Source: JAJPJE01 sp963724985 (GTDB lineage: Bacteria > Acidobacteriota > Terriglobia > Terriglobales > Acidobacteriaceae). Taken from it: a stretch of DNA of 64,000 nt. Both the position numbers and the translations under genes were made by a program. Position 1 is the first letter of the stretch. Every line of letters begins with the position of its first letter. Positions 8,822 to 17,713 of the stretch are shown here, one piece after another. Under the pieces are notes generated by a model. It was not told the origin of the DNA and made no database searches. It worked only from the letters and a program-made list of their open reading frames with translations. The stretch is taken from contig CAVRWV010000014.1 in the NCBI GenBank assembly GCA_963724985.1, positions 1-64,000 of the forward strand. Direction: 5' to 3'.

Positions 8822-10060
8822 CTGGCGGCGTCACCGAAGTCCCGCTCGGCGTCGAGGTGACGCTGCCTGACGCGGGCGGCCGCTCCCGCCAGCTCATCCA
8901 CGTCTACGAACCTCCTACGGCGTTCGCGCGCCAGTTCGCACGCGCGCACGCGTCGCTGACCGGTCCCGGGGGCGGAATCAAGACACTAGGCACCTCGGTG
9001 GCATACGCGCGTTCGATTCGGCGACTGTTGGCGTTCTTGAGCGACCGCGGCGGCTCGGATCCAGCGTCCGCGCTGTCGGTCGACGTCGTGGTCGAATTTC
9101 TGCAGAGTCCCGGCTACCGCCGCGCCGACGAGTATGTCCTGCGCACGCTGGTGCGCCGGATCGACGAGCTCGAGCCCGGAGCGGTGCCCGCGGCGCTGCT
9201 TGATCTCACAGCGGCGCCCGCGTTGACGCGGCATCGCCGGCGCGAGGGCACGGTGACCGCGCTCTCCGAGGGAGAGACGCGGCGTGTGATCGCCGCGTGC
9301 AAGCAGACGGCCGATGACTATGAGCAGCGCGCTCGAGGGACTGCGACTCTGGTCGCAGGGCTCGGCGCGGGCGAGTTGCCGCACTGGAAGGAGCGCGCCG
9401 CGTACGCCGGCGCGCTTGAGCGCCACGGGCCTTGCCCGACGGTGGCGCTTCACGAGATCTGCGGCTGGCCGCCGCCGGTGGACAACGTTGGGTACAGCCG
9501 CGAGCAGGTTAGGCGCGAGCTTTACCCGGAGGTAGCCGACCTGGTGCCGTTCTTCATCCTCTTTCTGCTCGGCACCGGGTTATCGCCGGAGGCTGGCCGC
9601 TGGCTGCGCGTTTCGGGCGTCGTGCGGATCGGCGCTGATCGGGTTCGGCTGACGTGGACGAAGCATCGTTCGGTTGGCCGTGAGAACGACGTGTTCAGCG
9701 ACCAGGGCCGCTGGTCGCCCGGCGCGATCGTCGCCCGCGTGATCGACCTGACCGGCCGCAACAGAAGAGACGCGGCGCCCGATGCGGCCGACATGATCTT
9801 CCTGCGCGCCGTCACGGGCGGCCAGCCGGCTGACGCGCCCGCGCACTGGCGCCCAGCAGTCCGGTTGCTTATCGACCGCTGCGGTTTGGTCGACGACAAC
9901 GGCGATCGGCTCGGCCTCGACTTGCGACGGCTGCGCAAGACCTACCTGCGCCGGCTGGAGCGCCGCACGCACGGGGCCGTTGGGCTGACCGCCGGCATCA
10001 ACCACAGCGCGCAGGTGGCGGCGGATCACTATCTGACGCCGAATCATTGCGCTGAACGCG
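8818..10060 (+). CDS. Tyrosine recombinase 2 of a coupled pair, 3' end lost at the junction
   Basis: The ATG overlaps the stop of recombinase 1. An N-terminal core-binding domain (YARSIRRLLAFLSDRGG) precedes a catalytic domain with a C-terminal box II-like LRRLRKTYLRR and a final NHSAQVAADHYL carrying His and the candidate nucleophile Tyr. Box I reads LLGTGLSPEAGRWL, so the usual Arg is Ser, and the box II His is Arg. Partner subunits with altered active sites occur in multi-recombinase elements, so this may be a structural or regulatory partner. The open frame runs on to 10155, but after about 10,040 the composition changes and the tail is not recombinase-like. Confidence 0.75.
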
Positions 10061-10075
10061 AAGGAATCGCGCGGC
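10037..10075. other. Junction between actinobacteria-like and acidobacteria-like DNA
   Basis: Left of here the DNA is very GC-rich and encodes the recombinase C terminus (ADHYLTPN). Right of here another frame already encodes a TPR segment (SRGHYYLGLFYLTKNGW) with no start codon of its own. Both genes are interrupted within the same few dozen bases on the same strand, and GC and codon use change from this point on. I cannot fix the exact base. Confidence 0.75.
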
Positions 10076-11239
10076 CACTACTATCTGGGATTGTTCTACT
10101 TGACGAAAAACGGCTGGGAAGCAACACCGCCGTCGCGCGCGGAGTTTCTGGCTGAGGTCGAGCAGAATCCCACCGACTTTTTCGGCAACTACTTCATGGG
10201 GTATATCACCTCGAACGAGAAGAACTATGCGGAGTCGGATCGTTATTTGAAAGCTGCAGCGGCCGCCCGCCCAGACTGGCCCGAGCCCTACCTTTATATG
10301 GGCCTAAACGCCTATGGTCGTGGCGACAATGCCGCCGCCGAGCAGTTTCTGCGCAAGTCCATCGAACTGACCGGAAAAGATGAAGGACGGAACAATTATC
10401 AGATTCGCCGCGCTTACTTCACCCTCGGTCGAATTCTGATCACCAAGGGAGACAAGGCGGAGGGAACCAAGTACGTCGAGCGATCGAAGGAGATCGAGAC
10501 AAAGCTGTTGGTTGCCGGGCGTCAGCAGCAGGCGCTGGCGAACGGCGAGGCAGCCGGGAGCAGCGCTCCGGCAGATACCTCCGCGCCGATCACTCCGCTA
10601 CCGCCAGTGACGAACGCGGCTGCGACCCTCGATGCCGACACTCTCGCGGCCGCCAAGCTGAGCGATGAGCAGAAGACCCAACTCGCCGCTGCCGAGAAAG
10701 AGTTGCGTGCGATACTCGGCAATGCCTACAACGATCTTGGAACGTCCCAAGCACGCCAGAAGCAGTATGCGCCGGCGCTCGCCGATTTCCAGGAGGCCGA
10801 GCGTTGGGATCCTGAGACGCCTAACCTGATGCGTAATATTGGACGCGCTGCGTTCCTGCAGAAGAATTATGCCGAGAGTGCTCGGGCGCTGAAAGTCTAC
10901 GTCGCACAGAATCCGCAAGACCAGCGTGCACAAGGAATGCTGGCGCTTGCTCTTTATTCGATCAAGAACTATCCCGAAGCCGTAGCGGTTTTCGACCAGC
11001 TCGGCGATGCGCCCATGGCGGATCCTTTCATGGCCTATGCCTGGGCAACTTCGCTAGCGCGAACGAACAGCAAGCAACGCGCGGCAGACATTCTTGAAAA
11101 GCTGACAGCGAACCCGATTCCGCCGTCCATCCTCGTAGCGGCCGGCCAGCTTTATGCCGAAATTGGCGACGGTTCCAAGGCGCAAATCTGCTACCAGAAG
11201 GCCAAGGATGAAGACCCGTCGATCACTATTCCGAACTGA
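10037..11239 (+). CDS. TPR-repeat protein, 5' truncated at the junction
   Basis: The frame opens after a stop at 10034-10036 with no good start; protein-like sequence runs from about SRGHYYLGLFYL onward, so the real N terminus is missing. At least six TPR-like units can be followed, for example FFGNYFMGYITSNEKNYAES, PEPYLYMGLNAYGRGDNAAA and NLMRNIGRAAFLQKNYAES, with a low-complexity Pro/Thr/Ala linker near 10,560-10,650. TPR proteins bind other proteins. Here it precedes a CRTAC1-type gene by 14 nt, a pairing common in Acidobacteria, so the two are probably co-transcribed. Confidence 0.8.
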   Translation, partial: RRIIALNAKESRGHYYLGLFYLTKNGWEATPPSRAEFLAEVEQNPTDFFGNYFMGYITSNEKNYAESDRYLKAAAAARPDWPEPYLYMGLNAYGRGDNAAAEQFLRKSIELTGKDEGRNNYQIRRAYFTLGRILITKGDKAEGTKYVERSKEIETKLLVAGRQQQALANGEAAGSSAPADTSAPITPLPPVTNAAATLDADTLAAAKLSDEQKTQLAAAEKELRAILGNAYNDLGTSQARQKQYAPALADFQEAERWDPETPNLMRNIGRAAFLQKNYAESARALKVYVAQNPQDQRAQGMLALALYSIKNYPEAVAVFDQLGDAPMADPFMAYAWATSLARTNSKQRAADILEKLTANPIPPSILVAAGQLYAEIGDGSKAQICYQKAKDEDPSITIPN

Positions 11240-11253
11240 GCGCGCGCGCCAGT

Positions 11254-13062
11254 TTGGCGAAGGTCACCAGCTATACTGACAGCGTGAGTTTTCCCCGATC
11301 CCTGGTGGCTGCGTGGTTGATTTTTTGCCTAGTCGTGGTCTCTTCAGCGCAGGAAGGCCACGCGCCTTCCGTGGTGCCACCTAGCGCAAAAAGCCTCGCC
11401 TGTTCCGGACGCAAGATACCGCAACTCGAAGACATCGCTGAGAAGGCCGGTATTCGCTTTCGTCACACCAACGTTCCCGAAAAAAAGTTCATTGTCGAGT
11501 CCATGGGCGGCGGCGTTGTGCTCATCGACTACGACCGCGATGGCTGGCCCGACATTTATTTCACGAATAATCCCAGCGTAGATCAGGAACTAAAACACCA
11601 GCCTGCACCGGGTGCGCTCTATCACAACAACCACGACGGAACATTTACGGATGTGACTGCGAAGTCGGGAATCAATACAGCTTGCTTCGGCATGGGTGGC
11701 GCGGTTGGCGATTACAACAATGACGGATGGCCCGACCTCTACCTCACCTGCCTCGGAGGCAATGTCCTCTATCGCAATAACGGCGATGGAACATTCACCG
11801 ACGTGACCGCGAAGGCGAAAGTGGCGGATGGGCGCTGGTCCACAGGTGCTGCATTCGCGGACTACGACGGGGATGGTTACGTCGATCTGATGGTGACCAA
11901 CTATCTCGACTTCCACCTGAACGATCTTCCGGGTTTTGGGAAGACGCCAACCTGCAAATATCGCGGACTCGACGTGCAATGCGGGCCGCGCGGCATGCCA
12001 GGCGCAGGCGATGCGCTGTTTCACAACAACGGCGATGGGACCTTTACCGATGTAAGTAAGGCCGCGGGCGTCGATGATCCCAACGGTTACTACGGCCTTG
12101 GCGTAACGTGGTCCGACTTCAACGGAACCGGGCGGCCGGATATATTTGTGGCGAACGACGCCACTCCGAATTTCCTCTACAAAAACGAGGGAAACGGCAA
12201 ATTCAGTGAGATAGGCATGGAATCCGGCACCGCTCTCACCGATGACGGCTCGATGCAAGGCACAATGGGTGTCGCCGTCGGCGACTACATGCACAGTGGC
12301 CGATTTTCTATCTTCATTACGAATTTCGCCGATCAATACGACACGCTTTATCGCAATGAAGGCGACGGGAATTTTCGCGACGTGACCTTTCCCGCAGGAC
12401 TGGCGGTGGCATCGCTGCCCTGGGTGAAGTGGGGAACAGCCTTCTTCGATATCGATAACGACACCTGGCTCGACTTGATCGCTGTCAGCGGACATGTCTA
12501 CCCGCAGGCAGACCAACTCACATCGGGCGCGAAATACACGGAACCTGCGATTCTCTCTATTAACCAGGGCGACGGCACTTTCTGCGATGCAAGCAAGCAG
12601 GCTGGGCCCGAGATTCAGCAGAAACGCGTCTTGCGCGGGCTTGCAGCCGGTGACCTGTTTAACGACGGCAATGTTGATCTTGTGATCGAAGACCTCGATG
12701 GTCAGCCGGAGATCCTGCGCAACCACGGGCAGGCCGGAAACCACTGGATTGGTTTCGAACTGCAAGGCACGAAGAGCAATCGCCTGGCAATTGGAGCCAA
12801 GGTGACAGTAATCGCCGGCAAAGTGACCCAGGTGGACGAAGTACGCAGCGGCGGAAGCTATCTATCGCAAAACGATCTTCGTTTGCATTTCGGACTGGGA
12901 TCGGCTGCCGCCCTTGATTCAGTGGAGATCCGCTGGCCATCAGGCGCAATCGAAAAGATCCCCGGCAAAGGGTTGAAGGTGGACTCCAGCTATTCGATTC
13001 TGGAAGGCAAGGGAATCGTGTCGCATGACGCGATCCGCCCAACCAAGCTCGCCAGCCGCTGA
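11254..13062 (+). CDS. CRTAC1-type FG-GAP/VCBS repeat protein with ASPIC/UnbV C-terminal domain, secreted
   Basis: A signal peptide (SLVAAWLIFCLVVVSSAQ) is followed by repeated calcium-binding-like blades such as DYDRDGWPDIYFTNN, DYNNDGWPDLYLTC and DYDGDGYVDLMVTN, forming a beta-propeller. The last 100 residues (NRLAIGAKVTVIAG ... LHFGLGSAAALDSVEIRWPSG) are the ASPIC/UnbV domain. Such proteins are exported and abundant in Acidobacteria; their exact role is not known. A GTG at 11284 right before the signal peptide is an equally good start. The gene converges on the cytochrome gene. Confidence 0.88.
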   Translation: MAKVTSYTDSVSFPRSLVAAWLIFCLVVVSSAQEGHAPSVVPPSAKSLACSGRKIPQLEDIAEKAGIRFRHTNVPEKKFIVESMGGGVVLIDYDRDGWPDIYFTNNPSVDQELKHQPAPGALYHNNHDGTFTDVTAKSGINTACFGMGGAVGDYNNDGWPDLYLTCLGGNVLYRNNGDGTFTDVTAKAKVADGRWSTGAAFADYDGDGYVDLMVTNYLDFHLNDLPGFGKTPTCKYRGLDVQCGPRGMPGAGDALFHNNGDGTFTDVSKAAGVDDPNGYYGLGVTWSDFNGTGRPDIFVANDATPNFLYKNEGNGKFSEIGMESGTALTDDGSMQGTMGVAVGDYMHSGRFSIFITNFADQYDTLYRNEGDGNFRDVTFPAGLAVASLPWVKWGTAFFDIDNDTWLDLIAVSGHVYPQADQLTSGAKYTEPAILSINQGDGTFCDASKQAGPEIQQKRVLRGLAAGDLFNDGNVDLVIEDLDGQPEILRNHGQAGNHWIGFELQGTKSNRLAIGAKVTVIAGKVTQVDEVRSGGSYLSQNDLRLHFGLGSAAALDSVEIRWPSGAIEKIPGKGLKVDSSYSILEGKGIVSHDAIRPTKLASR

Positions 13063-13080
13063 ACATCTCGCGAGAGTCTA

Positions 13081-14271
13081 CTATTCCGGATACGGCGCGC
13101 CCGGCTTTACTATGCGAATCCAGTGATCGGTAAACGCCGTATGCGCTCCCGGCAATTCCACTTGCGGCATATGGCAGCTGACGCAATTCTTCTGCGCAAC
13201 TTTACATGCGGCCCCCGGATGATCATGCGTGGGCTTGGCGCCCGGAGTGTTCACATGGCACGCGAGGCAGCTTCCATCGTAGGCAACGGAGTATTCCTCC
13301 AGCGGCACATGCGGATCGTGACACGATTGGCAGCGGAGACGCGCATCGCCGTTACCCCAGCATTTGCTTTTTTCCAGCCGGTACGGCTGAAAGCGCGCAT
13401 TCGGCACTCCGATCTTGTTCCATCCGTTCGTAATCGCGTCGCCAAAACTGCGGTGGCATGATCCACAAAAGTCGAGGCCATCTTCGGGACTCAAGTGCGC
13501 AGGGTTCGTAATAAGCGACGCAGCTCCTTCAATGCCGGCCATCTCAGCCGCCACATGATTTCTGCCCGGACCATGGCAAGCTTCGCAGGTGATGCCCATC
13601 ATGGCATGCTCCGGATCGAACTTGTTCGCCACTGTCGCTGCGGTTGTGTGACATCCAAGGCAGTCCTGCGCTTCTCGCGGTGACATTGCTCTTCCCGCGG
13701 CTACTTCGACGTTTGCAGGGATAGATCGCACGTGCCCCGGGGTGATATCGAGCTTGTCGATCTTCGTGTATAAGCTTAGATGGCTTTCATAGAATTTGCC
13801 TGAGTCGGAGTAGACGTACGTCTGTCCGAAATCGCCTCTTCCCAAAGCCCACTGCAGCGGATGCGTGACCTTCGCGGAGCCATTGGTCAGGTTGTAAGTT
13901 GATCCTTCCGCGGACGTCTGCAACGAATAGTTATAAGGGCCCAATTGAAACGCAAGCTCTGGATGGTTCCGCAGCTGTGGAGCTTTGTCTGCCGGCATTG
14001 CTGCGAGTCCCATACCCGTTTTCGCTTGTGTCGCAACCTTCTCGGCATGGCACTCGGCACATGCCGCGTTTCCTACGTACTCGCTTCTGGGCGCAGTGCC
14101 TTTACGCGGCCACCAGTCTGGCGAGGAAAAACGATCTTCGGTGGGGAGGGAGATCCATGTCGGTTGAGAACCTGCATCGAGGCCGGAGCATAAACTTGCG
14201 AGCGCTAGACATACCGGCAACGCAGCGCGCGTCACTCTCAGCAGCCAGACTGCTATCCCGGGGAAGACCAT
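13081..14271 (-). CDS. Heptaheme c-type cytochrome, exported
   Basis: After a signal peptide (LPVCLALASLCSGLDA) the mature protein carries seven CxxCH heme-attachment motifs: CAECH, CLGCH, CEACH, CGSCH, CQSCH, CLACH and CVSCH. Their spread over about 330 residues and the closing HMPQVE resemble the multiheme cytochromes of the c554/octaheme superfamily often found next to CRTAC1 and TPR genes in Acidobacteria. It should act in periplasmic electron transfer or peroxide/nitrogen chemistry; the substrate cannot be read. About 180 bp without a gene separates it from the SDR gene. Confidence 0.88.
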   Translation of the reverse strand: MVFPGIAVWLLRVTRAALPVCLALASLCSGLDAGSQPTWISLPTEDRFSSPDWWPRKGTAPRSEYVGNAACAECHAEKVATQAKTGMGLAAMPADKAPQLRNHPELAFQLGPYNYSLQTSAEGSTYNLTNGSAKVTHPLQWALGRGDFGQTYVYSDSGKFYESHLSLYTKIDKLDITPGHVRSIPANVEVAAGRAMSPREAQDCLGCHTTAATVANKFDPEHAMMGITCEACHGPGRNHVAAEMAGIEGAASLITNPAHLSPEDGLDFCGSCHRSFGDAITNGWNKIGVPNARFQPYRLEKSKCWGNGDARLRCQSCHDPHVPLEEYSVAYDGSCLACHVNTPGAKPTHDHPGAACKVAQKNCVSCHMPQVELPGAHTAFTDHWIRIVKPGAPYPE

Positions 14272-14455
14272 AGGTTAGTGGATTTGGTGGAAAACTCAGG
14301 CATGAGAATCCGGTTGGGTGGTCGAGATTTGCGCAAGATCCCGCGCAGATCCTTCGCCCCAATGAAGCTTACGTTCCCCACGCTTGGCAATTGCGTGAAT
14401 TGTACCCGATTATTGACTGGCCTCGGTGCAAGTTTGTGCGGAAAAAAGGGGGATT

Positions 14456-15173
14456 CTAGCTCTGGCCGTACACCGGGATCGCCGCCCCATGAATCACCCG
14501 TGCATCGTCGCTGCACAGGAACAAAACCACGCGCGCAATCTCCTCCGGCTTTGGCCACTTCGTGAAATCGGCTTTGGGCATGGCCCGTCGATTCGGTTCC
14601 GTGTCGATGATGCTCGGAAGGATCGTATTCACGCGGATGCCGGTGCCTCGCACGTCTTCGGCTAAAGAGTCCATCATTGCGAGGGCAGCCGCTTTCGATG
14701 CCGCGTAGGCTGAAGCGCCAGCAGCATGAGTAACGGCCGCTTGCGACGAGACATTGACGATGGCTCCTTGGTTCTGCTTGAGCATCGACGGTATTACTAC
14801 GCGGGCCAGCGTGTAGCCGGAGCGCAGGTTCAAGGCGAGCATCTTCTCAAACGTTTGCGGATCGAGTTCCCAAAGCTTGATTCCGCCGGCGTACCCGCCA
14901 ACGGCGTTTACCAGCGCATCGATCTGCCCGCCACTGGCAAGAATGCCATCGACAAAGCGCCTGGTGGCAACTTCATCGGTTACATCGACAGCCTCTCCCG
15001 AGGAGCGCAGACGCATTCAGGCCGGCAGCGGTCTTCAAGGCGTCGAATTCCGCTCGATCCCGGTAAGTGACCGCAACGCGCGCGCCTTCCTGCAGAAAGG
15101 CCAGGCTGACTGCTCGCCCCAGCCCGCCTGTTCCGCCAGTCACCACGATTAACTTGCCTGAAAATCTCACCAC
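14456..15173 (-). CDS. Short-chain dehydrogenase/reductase (SDR), one frameshift
   Basis: The N terminus MVRFSGKLIVVTGGTGGLG holds the TGxxxGxG cofactor motif. The frame breaks near 15,000, where one surplus base separates ASALLG from EAVDVTDEVATRRF. The rest shows the NAG-like NAVGGYAGG, catalytic Ser (NVSSQAA), YxxxK (SAYAASKAA) and a C-terminal GAAIPVYG. It is an NAD(P)-dependent oxidoreductase of about 238 aa with unknown substrate. The break is more likely an indel than decay because both halves are well preserved. Confidence 0.8.
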
Positions 15174-15243
15174 ATCTCCTTCAGGTTTAGAAGAGACTCA
15201 ACCGTCCAAAGTACAGCATATCTTTATTCAATCCCCCAGAGCG

Positions 15244-17337
15244 TCAGTCGGCGGCATCGCGATGGTTGGGCTCACGCTTCTTGGCGACTCTGCTTGAATC
15301 ATTGTCCAGTATCGAGCGCAATCTCCGGCCAAGCTCTGGAAACTCGAAAGGCTTATTTAAGATCGCTGCGGGATCTCCGGTCACGTCCTGATCCGTATAC
15401 CCAGACATGAAAATCGCCTTTACTTCGGGACGGTGCGAGCGGATCGCTCTGACTGCAGAGTCTCCGCGCATTCCGGGCATCAGAAGATCAGTGAGCACCA
15501 GGTGAATAGGGCCTGCGTACTCCATCGACCGTCGGATCGCCTCTGCGCCGTCGACGGCTTCGATTACACGGTATCCGAGCGCTTCCAGGTATGCTCGCGT
15601 CATGGCGCGTATTCCGGACTCGTCTTCAGCGAGCAGTATGGTTTCGGTACCGCCGCCGGGAGCTGAAGCGGATGTTTGGACCTGCGCTGCCGGAGCAGCT
15701 TTAGTTTTCGGCAAGAAGACGCGAAAAGTTGCTCCACGATTGGGCTCACTCTGCACGTCGATCCGTCCTCCAGCGCGCTCCGCAATTCCCAGCACGGTCG
15801 ATAGCCCCAGGCCAGTTCCTCTTCCGAGCTGCTTGGTGGTAAAGAATGGCTCGAAGATTCTCGCCTTCACTTCGGGTGTCATGCCATGACCCGTATCGCG
15901 CACTTCGAGGATCGCAAATTCCTTGGTGATCTCATTTCCCTTATCATCGCGCGAGGACAATGCTCGATTTGTTGTCGCAATCGAGAGTTGGCCGCCCTCA
16001 GGCATCGCGTCCTGTGCGTTGACGGCGAGGTTCATGATCATCATCTCGATTTGCGATACATCGGCATAGATCGGTTGGGGATTGGGTGCCGCTGATACTT
16101 CCAGCTGAATTTGATCGGAGAGCAGACGACGCAGCAGGGGCTCCAGGTTCAACAGGATCAGGTTCAGGTCGGCGGTAGTCGCCGCGTCTGGCTGCTTGCG
16201 GCTGAATGCGAGAAGCTGTTTGGTCAAAGAAGCGGCTCGCCTCGTCGTCGCCAATATCTGTTCGCAGGCACTGTAGCCTTCCGCGAGGGCAGGATTTTCC
16301 ATCAGTTGCGTGACATAACCAGAGATCAGCATTAGCAGATTGTTGAAATCGTGAGCGACACCTCCGGCCAGCCTGCCAACCGCCTCCATCTTCTGCGACT
16401 GACGCAACTCCAGCTCCAGATTTCTCGCGCGCGTGACATCGCGAAAGCTCCAGACACGTCCCATAATCTTGTCGTTAATGCGCTGTGGTTGTGAGTACCG
16501 CTCAAAGATGCGGCCGTCCTTGAAATACAGAACATCGAAACTTGTCGCGGCGGGATCTGTGTACAACGATCGTACTTTTTCGAGGAAATCACTGGGACTC
16601 TGAAGTTGATCGATCACTCTCTCCAAAACGTCCTGGTCTTCTTTGCCAATCGACGAATCGCAACCCAGATGCCACATTTCGATGAATTTCTTGTTGCAGC
16701 TGGTGACCTTCCCCTCGTTCGATACAACCAGAATTCCGTCGGCAGTCGAGTCTAGAGTCGCGTTCAGGAGCGACACGGTGTGTTGCAACCGGTTCTCAGC
16801 CTGGAGTCGTGCCTGGTTCTCGATGCGTAGAGCGGCGTTGATCTTGGCCAGTTCGGTGGTTCGCTTTGCGGTTTCTGCTTCGACATCCGCGTTAGAGCGC
16901 AGAATCGCGGATTCGATTTCCTTGCGAAAACGAAGGTCCCGCGCTGTGAAGACTACGGCTCGAGTTTCTGGGTCTTGCAAACGATTGTTTGCGACGATCT
17001 CGAATGGAATCCATTGACCGGAGGAATCGCGAAGCCTAAGGACTGAGGGAACGCGTTCTCCTTCGTGCTGGACCGTGTCGGTGTACTCGAGAGCGGCACG
17101 GGACGCATCATCAGGATGAACGTATTCAAAGATGTTATGCCCGGCGAGTTCATCGTTCCGATGGCCCAGCACTTTTCCCACATACGGACTCGCATAGAGA
17201 ATGCTGCCTTCGCCATTCAGCAGCGCAAGAATTTCCGGAGCGTTCTTGACGATGGAGCGATACCAGTTGTAGAGTTCGCGCGCAATACCGCTGTTGTCGC
17301 GGGTTTGACTGGATCGTTGCTTTCTAAAAGGAGCCAT
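15244..17337 (-). CDS. Hybrid sensor histidine kinase (PAS-PAS-HisKA-HATPase-REC)
   Basis: The 697-aa protein has a first PAS domain (residues about 25-150), a coiled-coil linker (ESAILRSNADVEAETAKRT), a second PAS domain (about 185-305), a HisKA domain with phospho-His in GGVAHDFNNLL, an ATPase domain with GTGLGLSTV, and a C-terminal receiver (LLAEDES ... LVLTDLLMPGM). No membrane helix is visible, so it senses a cytoplasmic or diffusible signal. It is transcribed away from the DUF1254 gene; the shared 376-bp intergenic stretch (17338-17713) contains one CTGTCA palindrome. Confidence 0.88.
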   Translation of the reverse strand: MAPFRKQRSSQTRDNSGIARELYNWYRSIVKNAPEILALLNGEGSILYASPYVGKVLGHRNDELAGHNIFEYVHPDDASRAALEYTDTVQHEGERVPSVLRLRDSSGQWIPFEIVANNRLQDPETRAVVFTARDLRFRKEIESAILRSNADVEAETAKRTTELAKINAALRIENQARLQAENRLQHTVSLLNATLDSTADGILVVSNEGKVTSCNKKFIEMWHLGCDSSIGKEDQDVLERVIDQLQSPSDFLEKVRSLYTDPAATSFDVLYFKDGRIFERYSQPQRINDKIMGRVWSFRDVTRARNLELELRQSQKMEAVGRLAGGVAHDFNNLLMLISGYVTQLMENPALAEGYSACEQILATTRRAASLTKQLLAFSRKQPDAATTADLNLILLNLEPLLRRLLSDQIQLEVSAAPNPQPIYADVSQIEMMIMNLAVNAQDAMPEGGQLSIATTNRALSSRDDKGNEITKEFAILEVRDTGHGMTPEVKARIFEPFFTTKQLGRGTGLGLSTVLGIAERAGGRIDVQSEPNRGATFRVFLPKTKAAPAAQVQTSASAPGGGTETILLAEDESGIRAMTRAYLEALGYRVIEAVDGAEAIRRSMEYAGPIHLVLTDLLMPGMRGDSAVRAIRSHRPEVKAIFMSGYTDQDVTGDPAAILNKPFEFPELGRRLRSILDNDSSRVAKKREPNHRDAAD

Positions 17338-17546
17338 ACGGCACCTGCCCGTTGGCTGCGATGCATTTCCGAAGAGCCAACCGTCGGGTGAGCTGCTGAT
17401 CGGCCCACCTCACATAACTCCGCGCATACTTGGATGCGCACGCGCAAATTGTGAAGACAACAGAGCCGCACAGACGGGACAAAGTCGTTCTCGGACGCTC
17501 GAATCAGGCGCGACAGCAGCATCTTCGAAAGTCGAAGACTATGAAC

Positions 17547-17562
17547 CTGTCAGATTTGACAG
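17547..17562. promoter_or_regulatory. Candidate operator, CTGTCA-GATT-TGACAG
   Basis: A perfect 6+4+6 palindrome about 150 bp upstream of the DUF1254 gene and 210 bp upstream of the divergent hybrid kinase. It is one of five matching sites between 17.5 and 27.6 kb. I see nothing else defined in 17338-17713. Confidence 0.6.
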
Positions 17563-17713
17563 TTTCAGCCATATTCGCTCTGCCTACAATTTGTGAGCGG
17601 TTGGGTAAGGATTCGAGTCGGCTGCCTGGATTCGACCGCCATTTTTTTTGACGTTCCCTCCGTTGAGCGAATGCCCGCTGCCTGAAGATCTGAAGTTCCC
17701 GGAGAATATCGAA

